Assembly: GCF_015070375.1 (NCBI RefSeq)
Contig: NZ_JADCLL010000002.1
Coordinates: 558,001-622,000, forward strand
Length of the DNA stretch: 64,000 nucleotides
Direction of reading: 5' to 3'
Source: Nocardioides kribbensis
GTDB lineage: Bacteria > Actinomycetota > Actinomycetes > Propionibacteriales > Nocardioidaceae
Position 1 is the first letter of the stretch. Every line of letters begins with the position of its first letter. Under the pieces are notes generated by a model that saw only the letters and a program-made list of their open reading frames with translations, was not told where the DNA came from and searched no databases. A program made the position numbers and the translations under genes. Of this stretch, positions 44,247 to 52,892 are shown one piece after another.

Positions 44247-45253
44247 CGTCCTCTCCCGCGCCGGCCGCCCTGGCCCTCCCGGTCACCGACGAGGCCCTGG
44301 CCGCCCGTCTCCACGGTCGGATGGCGGAGGTCGAGGCGCTCCTGGCCGGCCACGTCGAGGGCCGCACCCGCTACGTCTCCGAGGCCGCGCGGCACCTGCT
44401 GCAGGCCGGCGGCAAGCGGTTCCGCCCGCTGCTGGTGCTCCTCGCGGCCGAGACCGGGCCCCACCCGGAGGCCGCGGAGGTGCTGACGGCGGCCTGCGTC
44501 GTGGAGATCACCCACCTCGGCTCGCTCTACCACGACGACGTGATGGACGAGGCCGACCTGCGTCGTGGCGCCGACTCCGCCAACGCCCGCTGGGACAACC
44601 TGGTCGCCATCCTCACCGGCGACTTCCTCTTCGCCCGCTCCTCCGAGCTCACCGCCACCCTCGGCGCCGACGCCGTGCGCATCCAGGCCGAGACCTTCAC
44701 CCGGCTCGTCGAGGGCCAGATCATGGAGACCGTCGAGCCGGGCCCTGACGAGGACGCCCTGCAGCACTACCTCGACGTGGTGGCCGGCAAGACCGGCTCG
44801 CTGATCGCCACCTCCGCGCGCTACGGCGCCCGCTTCTCCGGCGCCCCGCGCGAGGTCGAGGAGGCGCTCGCGGCCTACGGCGAGATCGTGGGCAGCGCCT
44901 TCCAGCTCTCCGACGACATCCTCGACGTGGCCTCGGAGTCGCAGGAGTCGGGCAAGACGCCCGGCACCGACCTGCGCGAGGGCGTGCCGACGCTGCCCGT
45001 CCTCATGGCCCGGGCCTCCGAGGACCCCGCCGACGCGCGCCTGCTCGAGCTCCTCGCGGGTGACCTCACCGACGACGCCCGTCACGCCGAGGCCCTGGGC
45101 CTGCTGCGCGCCCACCCCGCCATGGATCAGGCCCGTTCCTACGTCGTGGCCCGCGCCGACGAGGCCAAGGCGCTGCTCGACGTGCTGCCCGACAGCCCCG
45201 TGAAGGAGGCCCTGGAGGCCTTCGCCGACCTCGTGGCGCTCCGCACGGCCTGA
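44243..45253 (+). CDS. Polyprenyl diphosphate synthase, probable menaquinone side-chain enzyme
   Basis: A 336-residue trans-isoprenyl diphosphate synthase. The first aspartate-rich motif is LYHDDVMDEADLRRG (DDxxD) and the second FQLSDDILD; GGKRFRPLLVLLAAE and the KTGSL motif also match the family. It elongates allylic diphosphates with isopentenyl diphosphate. Coupling to nuoN by GTGA overlap and the nearby menA suggest it supplies the menaquinone tail. Chain length is normally judged from residues just before the first motif, and I do not assign it here. M. tuberculosis has a similar gene (grcC1) near menG. Confidence 0.92.
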   Translation: MTSSPAPAALALPVTDEALAARLHGRMAEVEALLAGHVEGRTRYVSEAARHLLQAGGKRFRPLLVLLAAETGPHPEAAEVLTAACVVEITHLGSLYHDDVMDEADLRRGADSANARWDNLVAILTGDFLFARSSELTATLGADAVRIQAETFTRLVEGQIMETVEPGPDEDALQHYLDVVAGKTGSLIATSARYGARFSGAPREVEEALAAYGEIVGSAFQLSDDILDVASESQESGKTPGTDLREGVPTLPVLMARASEDPADARLLELLAGDLTDDARHAEALGLLRAHPAMDQARSYVVARADEAKALLDVLPDSPVKEALEAFADLVALRTA

Positions 45254-45287
45254 GACGCCGGGGCTCGCGCCGGGCGGGCTGCGCCGC

Positions 45288-46199
45288 TCAGGCGGCGCTC
45301 GACGCCGCGACGGTGAGCCGCAGCTGGCGCCGGTGGTGCCCGACCGCCTCCACGGTGAAGAGCACCAGCGCGAGCCAGACCAGGACGAAGCCGGCCCAGC
45401 GGCCGGCCGGCATGTCCTCGCCGTACCAGAGCACGCCGAGGGCGAACTGCAGGATCGGCGCGAGGTACTGCAGCAGCCCCAGCGTCACCATCGGCACCCG
45501 TGTGGCGGCCGCGCCGAAGCACAGCAGCGGCACCGCCGTGACGACGCCGAGGGTGGTGAAGAGCAGCGCGTGGCCGACGCCGTGCTGCCCGAACTGCGCG
45601 GTCCCGGTGGTGGCCAGCCACGCCAGGTAGGCCCCGGCGAAGGGCGCGATGAAGGCCGTCTCGACCGCGAGGCTCTCCACCGCGGGTGCACCGGCGGTCT
45701 TCTTGGCCAGGCCGTAGGTCCCGAAGGAGAAGGCGAGCACGAGGGCCACCCACGGCGGTCGGCCGTAGTCGAGCGTGAGCACGGCGACCGCGGAGGCGGC
45801 GATGCCCACGGCCACCCACTGCAGCGGACGCAGCCGCTCGCCGAGCAGCAGGACGCCCATGAGCACCGTCACGAGGGGGTTCATGAAGTAGCCCAGCGAG
45901 GTCTCGACCACGCGGCCGTTGGTGACGCCGTAGATGTAGGTGGCCCAGTTGCAGGTGATGGTCACCGCGGCCAGGGCCAGCAGGGCGGTGGTGCGTCGGG
46001 AGGCGAGCAGGGCCCTGACACCGGCGGCTCGCCGCAGCGCCAGCACGAGCACGCCCATGGTGAGCACCGACCAGACGATGCGGTGGGCCAGGATCTCGAG
46101 CGCACCGGCGGGCTCGAGGAGGGGGAAGTACAGGGGGAAGGCGCCCCACATGAGGTAGGCCGCGGCCCCGAGGGCCACGCCGCGGCGAGAGTCGGACAC
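45288..46199 (-). CDS. rarD: RarD-type EamA permease
   Basis: A 303-residue permease of the drug/metabolite transporter superfamily with about ten helices in two EamA repeats. The start VALGAAAYLMWGAFPLYFPLLEPAGALEILAHRIVWSVL and the middle TNGRVVETSLGYFMNPLVTVLMGVLLLGERL are RarD-like. The substrate is unknown. A TATGCT hexamer six bases upstream fixes the GTG at 46199. It is convergent with the prenyl synthase, only 34 bases apart, and divergent from the secreted orphan. Confidence 0.88.
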   Translation of the reverse strand: MSDSRRGVALGAAAYLMWGAFPLYFPLLEPAGALEILAHRIVWSVLTMGVLVLALRRAAGVRALLASRRTTALLALAAVTITCNWATYIYGVTNGRVVETSLGYFMNPLVTVLMGVLLLGERLRPLQWVAVGIAASAVAVLTLDYGRPPWVALVLAFSFGTYGLAKKTAGAPAVESLAVETAFIAPFAGAYLAWLATTGTAQFGQHGVGHALLFTTLGVVTAVPLLCFGAAATRVPMVTLGLLQYLAPILQFALGVLWYGEDMPAGRWAGFVLVWLALVLFTVEAVGHHRRQLRLTVAASSAA

Positions 46200-46205
46200 C
46201 GGGGG

Positions 46206-46211
46206 AGCATA
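46206..46211 (-). promoter_or_regulatory. -10 hexamer TATGCT, leaderless-type, for rarD
   Basis: On the minus strand TATGCT is followed by six bases (CCCCCG) and the GTG at 46199. Confidence 0.5.
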
Positions 46212-46292
46212 AGTCCGGTCGAGACCGGTGTTTACCGCGGTCCGCGCGGGGCAGGTTCGAGGCGTCCCCCACACCTGAACCCAGGAGCCCCC

Positions 46293-46721
46293 ATGCGGAT
46301 CACCCGCCTCGTCGCCGGCCTCGTGTCGCTGCTGATCGCCGCCGCGCTGTCGTTCGTCGGAACCTCCTCCACCGCGGCCCCCGCCCCGGCCAAGGAGGCC
46401 CGCACGATCAGCATCAGCACCAAGGAGTACAAGCCCGACCGGTTCGCCCTCCAGGGCGACATCACCGGCAGCGGCAAGATCAACTACATCGTCGAGCGCA
46501 AGCTCTGCAACCAGAAGACCGGCGCCAACCGTCCCTGCAAGAGCGCCCCCTGGAAGCGCTTCGAGAAGGACCGGACCAAGGACAACGGTCGCTACTACGA
46601 GCGCATCGCCAACCCGCCCAAGGGCAAGAACCACGCCTGGTACCGGGTCCGGACCTTCGAGTCCCCGAAGTACGTCGCCGCCACCTCGGGCCTCATCAAG
46701 ATCTACGTCATCCGCTACTGA
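46293..46721 (+). CDS. Secreted lysine-rich protein, unknown function
   Basis: A 142-residue protein with a clear signal peptide (MRITRLVAGLVSLLIAAALSFVGTSSTAA). The mature part is basic and aromatic with many lysines (KPDRFALQGDITGSGKINYIVERK, KGKNHAWYRVRTFESPKYVAA). It has two cysteines eleven residues apart that may pair. The regular alternation and the ending SGLIKIYVIRY suggest an all-beta fold, but no family is recognised. Codon use is lysine-rich compared with neighbours. GGAG lies ahead of the ATG, and a strong terminator follows. Confidence 0.75.
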   Translation: MRITRLVAGLVSLLIAAALSFVGTSSTAAPAPAKEARTISISTKEYKPDRFALQGDITGSGKINYIVERKLCNQKTGANRPCKSAPWKRFEKDRTKDNGRYYERIANPPKGKNHAWYRVRTFESPKYVAATSGLIKIYVIRY

Positions 46722-46750
46722 CCGGAGACGTTCCCCGCGCCACACGTCAT

Positions 46751-46785
46751 CAGGGCCCCCGCCGCACCAGCGGTCGGGGGCCCTG
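46751..46785. terminator. Strong bidirectional hairpin terminator
   Basis: CAGGGCCCCCG (46751-46761) pairs perfectly with CGGGGGCCCTG (46775-46785); inside, CCGC (46762-46765) pairs with GCGG (46770-46773). It lies between the secreted orphan and the convergent korB. Confidence 0.8.
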
Positions 46786-46835
46786 CTGCGTCGCGAGGGC
46801 GTCGGTGCTCAGCCGCGGCGCCCACCCGCCCGGCT

Positions 46836-47921
46836 TCAGACGACCGTCCAGGTGTCGCCGCCGCCGATGAGGCCGGCCAGCCGCTCGGCCGGCTCGCCCG
46901 GGGCGGCGTCGCGGGCCGCCGACACCTGTGCGCGGGTCTGGTCGTCGTAGGTGGGGCGCTCCACCTGGCGGAAGACGCCGATGGGTGAGCGGTTGAGGTA
47001 GCCCGCGTCGGTGAGCCGGCTGATCGCGAAGGCGGTGGAGGGGTCCTCGGCGTGGGCGTCGTGCACGAGCAGGTCGGCCTCGTCGACGTCGCCCACCTCG
47101 ACCACCCTGACCCCGCCGGAGGCGGCGTCGCGCGCCAGCCCCAGTGTCCCGCCACCGAAGGTGATCCGCTCGCCGTGCACGAGGGGGATGACCGCCCGCT
47201 CGGCCGAGTCGCGGTCCTTGAGGCCGTCGAAGGCGTGGTCGTTGAAGATCGGGCAGTTCTGGTAGATCTCGACCAGCGAGGTGCCGCGGTGGGCCGCCGC
47301 GGCGGCGAGGACCCCGGTGAGGTGCTTGCGGTCGGAGTCGATGGTGCGGGCCACGAAGGTGGCCTCCGCTCCCAGCGCCAGCGACACGGGGTTGAAGGGC
47401 TGGTCGACCGAGCCCATCGGGGTCGACTTGGTGATCTTGCCGACCTCGGAGGTGGGGGAGTACTGGCCCTTGGTGAGGCCGTAGATCCGGTTGTTGAAGA
47501 GCAGGATCGTCATGTTCACGTTGCGCCGCAGCGCGTGGACCAGGTGGTTGCCGCCGATCGACAGCGCGTCGCCGTCGCCGGTGACGACCCACACAGAGAG
47601 GTCCTCGCGGGCGGTGGCGATCCCGGTGGCGATCGTCGGGGCCCGGCCGTGGATGGAGTGCATCCCGTAGGTGTCGAGGTAGTAGGGGAAGCGGCTGGAG
47701 CAGCCGATGCCGGAGACGAAGACGATGTTCTCGCGGCGCAGGCCGAGGTCGGGCAGGAAGGACTGCACGGCCTTGAGCACGGCGTAGTCGCCGCAGCCGG
47801 GGCACCAGCGCACCTCCTGGTCGGAGGTGAAGTCCTTGCCGGTCTGGCTCTCGCCCTCGGCCAGGGTGGGCACGCCCTCGGTGCCGCGCATCGCGGGCAC
47901 GGGCAGGTCGGTGGTGGTCAT
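46836..47921 (-). CDS. korB: 2-oxoacid (2-oxoglutarate):ferredoxin oxidoreductase, beta subunit
   Basis: The TPP-binding subunit of an enzyme that oxidatively decarboxylates 2-oxoglutarate to succinyl-CoA, reducing ferredoxin. The 361-residue protein has the cluster cysteines in VRWCPGCGDYAVL and GIGCSSRFPYY, and the TPP motif GDGDALSIGGNH followed by NNRIYGLTKGQYSPTS. It starts four bases after the korA stop. In actinobacteria such KOR enzymes operate under air alongside or instead of the 2-oxoglutarate dehydrogenase complex. No ferredoxin gene is adjacent. Confidence 0.93.
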   Translation of the reverse strand: MTTTDLPVPAMRGTEGVPTLAEGESQTGKDFTSDQEVRWCPGCGDYAVLKAVQSFLPDLGLRRENIVFVSGIGCSSRFPYYLDTYGMHSIHGRAPTIATGIATAREDLSVWVVTGDGDALSIGGNHLVHALRRNVNMTILLFNNRIYGLTKGQYSPTSEVGKITKSTPMGSVDQPFNPVSLALGAEATFVARTIDSDRKHLTGVLAAAAAHRGTSLVEIYQNCPIFNDHAFDGLKDRDSAERAVIPLVHGERITFGGGTLGLARDAASGGVRVVEVGDVDEADLLVHDAHAEDPSTAFAISRLTDAGYLNRSPIGVFRQVERPTYDDQTRAQVSAARDAAPGEPAERLAGLIGGGDTWTVV

Positions 47922-47924
47922 CGC

Positions 47925-49871
47925 TCAGTCCTCCGGGTGGTCGGCGGGGTCGCCGGCGGGTGCGGACAGGTCGACCTCGACGCCCTCCGCCTCGGCCACG
48001 AGGGCGCCGATGGCCTCGGCGAGCTCGGCGGCCTTGAGCGGGAGCCCGCGCACGTGGTTGTAGCCCACGGCGTCGACGAGGTAGCGCGCACGCAGCAGCA
48101 GCGAGAGCTGGCCGAGGTTCATCTCCGGCACGAGGACCTTGTCGTAGCCGCGCAGGATCTCCCCGAGGTCGTCGGGGAAGGGGTTGAGGTGGCGCAGGTG
48201 CACCTGGGCCACGCGGTGGCCGGCACGGCGCACGCGACGCACGCCCGCGCCGATGGGGCCGTAGGTGGAGCCCCAGCCGATGACCAGGACCGAGGCCGCG
48301 CCCGAGGGGTCGTCGACCTCCAGCGGCGGCAGCGAGGCGGCGATGCGGTCGACCTTGGCCTGCCGGGTGCGGACCATGCGGTCGTGGTTGGCGGGGTCGT
48401 AGGAGATGTTGCCGTGGCCCTCGCCCTTCTCGAGCCCACCGATGCGGTGCTCGAGTCCGGGGGTGCCCGGCACGGCCCAGGGGCGGGCGAGGGTGTCCTC
48501 GTCGCGCAGGTAGGGCCAGAAGTCGCGGGTGTCGGGGTCGTCGGGGGAGACCACGTGGTTGGGCTCGGTGGCGAAGCCCGGGTCGATGCGCGGGAGGTCC
48601 TCGACGTCGGGGATGCGCCACGGCTCCGAGCCGTTGGCGAGGTAGCCGTCGGAGAGCAGGATGACCGGCGTGCGGTAGGTGACCGCGATCCGGGTGGCCT
48701 CGAGCGCGGCGTCGAAGCAGTCGCCGGGCGACCGCGGCGCGACGACCGGCACCGGGGCTTCGCCGTTGCGCCCGAACATCGCCTGGAGCAGGTCGGCCTG
48801 CTCGGTCTTGGTGGGCAGCCCGGTGGAGGGTCCGCCGCGCTGCACGTCGATGACCACGAGGGGCAGCTCGGTCATGACCGCCAGGCCGATCGCCTCCGAC
48901 TTCAGCGCCACGCCGGGCCCGGAGGTCGTGGTCACCCCGAGGTGGCCCGCGAAGGAGGCGCCGATGGCCGAGCCGACTCCCGAGATCTCGTCCTCGGCCT
49001 GGAAGGTCGTGACGCCGAACGCCTTGTGCTTGCTCAGCTCGTGGAGGATGTCGGAGGCCGGGGTGATGGGGTAGGACCCCAGGAAGACCGGCAGGCCCGA
49101 CTGCACGCCCGCGGCGACGAGGCCGTAGGACAGCGCGAGGTTGCCGGTGATGTTGCGGTAGGTGCCGGGGGCCATCGGCGCCGGCTTGACCTCGTAGCGC
49201 ACCGCGAAGGTCTCGGTGGTCTCCCCGAAGCTCCAGCCCGCGGAGAAGGCGGCGAGGTTGGCGTCGCGGATGGCCGGCACCTTGGCGAAGCGCTTGGCCA
49301 GGAACGCCTCGGTCGAGTCGGTCGGCCGGCCGTACATCCACGACAGCAGCCCCAGGGCGAACATGTTCTTGGCGCGCGCCGCGTCCTTGCGCGAGAGCCC
49401 GAACTGCTTGACCGCCCCGACCGTCATGCCGGTGAGGTCCACGGGGTGGACCGCGAAGTCGGCCAGCGGCGAGCCGGGGGACTCGAGGTCGGCCAGCGGG
49501 TCGGAGTCGTAGCCGGCCTTGGTGAGGTTGCGGCCGCCGAAGTCGTGGGTGTCGACGATGATCGTGGCCCCGCGGGGCAGGTCGGGCAGGTTGGCCCGCA
49601 GGGCGGCGGGGTTCATGGCGACCAGGACGTCGGGGGCGTCGCCGGCGGTGAGGATGTCGTGGTCGGCGAAGTGCACCTGGAAGGACGACACGCCCGGCAG
49701 CGTGCCTTGGGGGGCGCGGATCTCGGCCGGGAAGTTGGGCAGGGTGACCAGGTCGTTGCCGAAGGCCGCCGACTCCTGGGTGAACCGGTCGCCGGTCAGC
49801 TGCATGCCGTCACCGGAGTCCCCGGCGAACCTGATGATGACCCGGTCGAGCTGCTTGACCTGCTTCGACAC
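47925..49871 (-). CDS. korA: 2-oxoacid (2-oxoglutarate):ferredoxin oxidoreductase, fused gamma-alpha subunit
   Basis: A 648-residue fusion. The first about 190 residues form the gamma domain (VIIRFAGDSGDGMQLTGDRF onward); the rest is the alpha domain, with YPITPASDILHELSKHKAFGVTTFQAEDEISGVGSAIGASFAG and the GPSTGLPTKTEQADLLQAMFGRNGE substrate loop. These residues and the KorB partner indicate 2-oxoglutarate preference. The gene starts with GTG. A TACAGT hexamer lies 32 bases further upstream, implying a short leader. korA-korB form a two-gene operon. Confidence 0.93.
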   Translation of the reverse strand: MSKQVKQLDRVIIRFAGDSGDGMQLTGDRFTQESAAFGNDLVTLPNFPAEIRAPQGTLPGVSSFQVHFADHDILTAGDAPDVLVAMNPAALRANLPDLPRGATIIVDTHDFGGRNLTKAGYDSDPLADLESPGSPLADFAVHPVDLTGMTVGAVKQFGLSRKDAARAKNMFALGLLSWMYGRPTDSTEAFLAKRFAKVPAIRDANLAAFSAGWSFGETTETFAVRYEVKPAPMAPGTYRNITGNLALSYGLVAAGVQSGLPVFLGSYPITPASDILHELSKHKAFGVTTFQAEDEISGVGSAIGASFAGHLGVTTTSGPGVALKSEAIGLAVMTELPLVVIDVQRGGPSTGLPTKTEQADLLQAMFGRNGEAPVPVVAPRSPGDCFDAALEATRIAVTYRTPVILLSDGYLANGSEPWRIPDVEDLPRIDPGFATEPNHVVSPDDPDTRDFWPYLRDEDTLARPWAVPGTPGLEHRIGGLEKGEGHGNISYDPANHDRMVRTRQAKVDRIAASLPPLEVDDPSGAASVLVIGWGSTYGPIGAGVRRVRRAGHRVAQVHLRHLNPFPDDLGEILRGYDKVLVPEMNLGQLSLLLRARYLVDAVGYNHVRGLPLKAAELAEAIGALVAEAEGVEVDLSAPAGDPADHPED

Positions 49872-49903
49872 CTCGCGACACTCCTCGCCTCGGACGTGTT
49901 CGG

Positions 49904-49909
49904 ACTGTA
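49904..49909 (-). promoter_or_regulatory. -10 hexamer TACAGT upstream of korA
   Basis: TACAGT on the minus strand, 32 bases before the korA GTG. This fits a leadered transcript beginning near 49896. No clear -35 was seen. Confidence 0.35.
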
Positions 49910-50051
49910 GCCCGCGTCACGTGAGGCGCCCTGGGTTTCCAGGTGCTGGACGACCCCCTGGACGACCCTCTGGGCGTCCCCGGCGCGAGACCGCGCGACG
50001 CGCCGGACGACTCTGTCCAGACCAGTGGTCGTTTAAACCTCATTTGTGCAG

Positions 50052-50057
50052 TAATCT
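50052..50057 (+). promoter_or_regulatory. -10 hexamer TAATCT in AT-rich region before the sulfate importer
   Basis: TAATCT lies in an unusually AT-rich stretch (about 50030-50085) that also contains GTTTAAAC. It is 81 bases before the sulfate-binding protein ATG, so the transcript would carry a leader of about 70 bases. Confidence 0.4.
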
Positions 50058-50074
50058 ACGCGAGATTGGTTGTT

Positions 50075-50096
50075 CACTCCTGTTCTGTCGGGAGTG
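50075..50096 (+). promoter_or_regulatory. Leader hairpin of the sulfate importer operon
   Basis: CACTCC (50075-50080) and GGAGTG (50091-50096) are perfect arms with a 10-base loop. A second weaker stem follows (CCTCTG with CAGGGG). It does not match SAM riboswitch features I know. Its role is unknown. Confidence 0.35.
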
Positions 50097-50137
50097 GTGA
50101 GCAGCCTCTGGGTGCAGGGGCGGACAAGGGACACACG

Positions 50138-51187
50138 ATGAACAAGCAGCTCAAGGCGGCGCTGGCGCTCGGTGCGACGGGGGTGCTGGCCCTGACCGGG
50201 TGCTCCACCTCCAGCGGCAGCGAGTCGGGCGAGACCATCAGCGTCAACGCCTTCTCGGTCATGGAGGCGGCCAACGAGCCGGTCTTCGAGGACTTCGTCG
50301 GCACCGACGCCGGCGAGGGGATGTCGGTCGGCGACTTCACCACCTCCTACGGCGCCTCCGGCGACCAGAGCCGTGCGGTCGAGGCCGGTGCCGACGCCGA
50401 CGTCGTGCACTACTCCCTCGAGACCGACGTGACCCGCCTGGTCGGCGACGGCCTCGTGGCCGAGGACTGGAAGGACAACGCCACCAACGGCATCGCGACC
50501 TCCTCGGTCGTCGTCTTCGTCGTGCGCTCGGGCAACCCCGAGGGCATCGAGACCTGGGACGACATCGTCGAGCCCGGCGTCGAGGTCATCACCCCCAACC
50601 CCGGCTCCTCGGGCTCGGCCCGGTGGAACATCCTGGCGGCCTGGGCGCACATCGCCGGCAACGGCGGCACCGAGGACGAGGCGCGCGACTTCGTGACCTC
50701 GCTGCTCGACAACACCATCGCCCTGCCCGGCAGCGGCCGCGAGGCCACCACGGCCTTCACCGACGGCAGCGGCGACGTGCTGCTGTCCTACGAGAACGAG
50801 GCCATCCTGGCCAAGCAGAGCGGCGCCGACATCGACTACGTCGTGCCGCCGGACACCCTGCTGATCGAGAACCCCGCCGCCGTCACCGTCGACGCCGACG
50901 AGACCGCCCAGGCCTTCCTCGACTTCATGACCAGCCCCGAGGCGCAGGCCGACTACGCGCAGTCGGGCTTCCGCCCCGTCGTCGACGGCGTCGACGTGGG
51001 CGAGGTGGAGGGCGCCAACGACCCGGCCGACCCGTTCCCGACCCCCGAGGAGCTCTTCACCATCGACGACGACTTCGGTGGCTGGGGCGAGGCGGCCGAC
51101 CTCTACTTCGGCGACGGCGAGGACGGCAACCCGCTCGGCATCATCACCGAGCTGCAGCAGGAGACCGGCAAGGTCGGCGAGGAGTGA
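50138..51187 (+). CDS. Sulfate ABC transporter, substrate-binding lipoprotein
   Basis: A 349-residue exported sulfate (or thiosulfate) receptor. A lipoprotein signal ends in LALTGCSTSS, the cysteine being about residue 24. The family segments SYGASGDQSRAVEAGADADVVHYSLETDVTRLV, VFVVRSGNPEGIETWDDIV, TPNPGSSGSARWNILAAWAH and LLSYENEAILA are present, and the length is typical of sulfate-binding proteins. AAGGGA precedes the ATG. Its stop overlaps the cysT GTG. Molybdate or tungstate binding is less likely given the fold signature and the two separate permease genes. Confidence 0.92.
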   Translation: MNKQLKAALALGATGVLALTGCSTSSGSESGETISVNAFSVMEAANEPVFEDFVGTDAGEGMSVGDFTTSYGASGDQSRAVEAGADADVVHYSLETDVTRLVGDGLVAEDWKDNATNGIATSSVVVFVVRSGNPEGIETWDDIVEPGVEVITPNPGSSGSARWNILAAWAHIAGNGGTEDEARDFVTSLLDNTIALPGSGREATTAFTDGSGDVLLSYENEAILAKQSGADIDYVVPPDTLLIENPAAVTVDADETAQAFLDFMTSPEAQADYAQSGFRPVVDGVDVGEVEGANDPADPFPTPEELFTIDDDFGGWGEAADLYFGDGEDGNPLGIITELQQETGKVGEE

Positions 51188-52050
51188 CCAGCACCCCTGT
51201 GCTCGAGCGGCCGGCGTCCCCCGAGGGACGCCGGCCCCGGCGCGTGCGCCGTACGACGCCCCGCAGCACGCTGACGCGTGGTGCGGGCCTGGGCCTGGGC
51301 ATCGCGATGCTGTGGTTCAGCATCCTGGTGCTGCTCCCGCTCTCCGCCGTGGTCGCCGCGGCCGCGGAGGGGGGCTGGGGCCGCTACCTCTCGGTCCTGC
51401 AGAACGACCAGACCTGGGCCGCGGTCACCCTGACCGTCTCCCAGGCCGTCCTGGTCACGCTGGTCAACGTCGTGGTCGGCACCGTCATCGCCTGGGTGCT
51501 GGTGCGCGACCGCTTCTGGGGCAAGCGCGCCCTCGACGTGGTCATCGACGTGCCCTTCGCCCTGCCCACCATCGTCGCCGGGCTCGTGCTGCTGTCGCTC
51601 TACGGGCCGAACAGCCCGCTGGGCCTGCACTGGGCCTTCACGCCCAACGCCGTCACGCTGGCCCTGGCCTTCGTGACGCTGCCCTTCATCGTGCGCACGG
51701 TGCAGCCGGTGCTCGAGGAGCTCGAGACCGACGTCGAGGAGGCGGCCGCCTCGCTGGGGGCCAAGCGCTCGACGATCTTCCGGCGCATCATCCTGCCCAG
51801 CCTCGTGCCGGCCATCACCGCCGGTGCGGCGCTGTCCTTCGCCCGCGCGATCTCGGAGTACGGCTCGCTGGTCCTGCTGAGCGGCAACAAGCCCTACGAG
51901 ACCGAGGTGGTCTCGGTGCGGGTGCTGACCTTCATCGAGAACGGCAACACCGCCTCCGCGGCGGCGCTGGCCTCGGTGATGCTGGCGATCGCGCTGGTGG
52001 TCATCGTGCTGCTCGACGTGCTCCAGCGACGGGTGTCGCGCCGTGGCTAG
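51184..52050 (+). CDS. cysT: Sulfate ABC transporter permease CysT
   Basis: The first of two membrane subunits, 288 residues with six helices. The cytoplasmic coupling motif is ELETDVEEAAASLGAKRSTIFRRIILPSLVPAI, the EAA loop that docks to the ATPase. The DVPFALPTIVAGLVLLSLYGPNSPLG segment is typical of CysT. A 30-residue basic lead-in precedes the first helix. It overlaps the binding-protein stop by four bases and cysW by eight. Confidence 0.94.
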   Translation: MTSTPVLERPASPEGRRPRRVRRTTPRSTLTRGAGLGLGIAMLWFSILVLLPLSAVVAAAAEGGWGRYLSVLQNDQTWAAVTLTVSQAVLVTLVNVVVGTVIAWVLVRDRFWGKRALDVVIDVPFALPTIVAGLVLLSLYGPNSPLGLHWAFTPNAVTLALAFVTLPFIVRTVQPVLEELETDVEEAAASLGAKRSTIFRRIILPSLVPAITAGAALSFARAISEYGSLVLLSGNKPYETEVVSVRVLTFIENGNTASAAALASVMLAIALVVIVLLDVLQRRVSRRG

Positions 52051-52873
52051 CCGGGGCACGAGCACCGCGATGGTCTCGCCGCCGGTGAAGTGGGGCCTGC
52101 GGGTCCTGGCCGTCGGCTACGTGTTCTTCCTGGTGGCCTGGCCGCTGGCGCTGCTGGTGCGCCAGACCTTCGGCAACGGCCTGGGCAACCTCGTCGACGC
52201 GCTCGGTGACGAGCAGGTCACCGGGGCGCTGCAGCTGACGGCGATGATCGCCTTCTGGGCCGTGGTCATCAACCTGGTCTTCGGCGTGACGATCTCGATC
52301 CTGCTGGTGCGCTACGAGTTCCCCGGCAAACGGGTGCTCTCGGCTCTCATCGACCTGCCGCTGTCGGTGTCGCCGGTCGTGGTCGGCCTGGCGCTGGTGC
52401 TGGCCTACAACGGCCGCAACGGCCTGGTCGGCCCCGAGCTGGAGGCCCGCGGCGTGCAGGTCATCTTCGACTCCCCGGGCATGATCATGGCCACCTGCTT
52501 CGTGGCGCTGCCGCTGGTCATCCGCGAGGTCGTGCCGGTGCTGGTCGAGGTCGGCGACGACCAGGAGCAGGCCGCGCGCAGCCTCGGCGCCAACGCGCCG
52601 CAGACCTTCTGGCGGATCACCCTGCCCAGCATCAAGTGGGGCGTGGTCTACGGCGTGGTGCTCAGCCTCGCCCGCTCGGTCGGCGAGTTCGGCGCGGTGA
52701 AGATCGTCTCGGGCAACATCACCGGCCGCACGCAGACCGCCACCCTCGTCGTCGAGCAGAAGTACCAGAACTTCCAGCAGGAGACGGCCTACGCGACGTC
52801 CTTCCTGCTGATCCTGGTCAGCATCGCCTGCCTCCTCGTCGTCGCCTTCCTCCGCCCCAAGCACGACTCGTGA
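52043..52873 (+). CDS. cysW: Sulfate ABC transporter permease CysW
   Basis: The second membrane subunit, 276 residues with six helices. [20 protein letters not shown] and the EAA loop [33 protein letters not shown] match Cys[34 protein letters not shown] is the conserved final portion. The GTG lies inside the cysT end (8-base overlap). cysA follows after 19 bases with its own ribosome-binding site. Confidence 0.94.
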   Translation: MASRGTSTAMVSPPVKWGLRVLAVGYVFFLVAWPLALLVRQTFGNGLGNLVDALGDEQVTGALQLTAMIAFWAVVINLVFGVTISILLVRYEFPGKRVLSALIDLPLSVSPVVVGLALVLAYNGRNGLVGPELEARGVQVIFDSPGMIMATCFVALPLVIREVVPVLVEVGDDQEQAARSLGANAPQTFWRITLPSIKWGVVYGVVLSLARSVGEFGAVKIVSGNITGRTQTATLVVEQKYQNFQQETAYATSFLLILVSIACLLVVAFLRPKHDS

Positions 52874-52892
52874 CCTCCCGAAGGAGCCACCC

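Noticed and set aside
50060-50137. SAM riboswitch upstream of the sulfate importer
   Set aside because: Two stem-loops are present, but the conserved core and pseudoknot pairings of SAM-type elements were not recognised.
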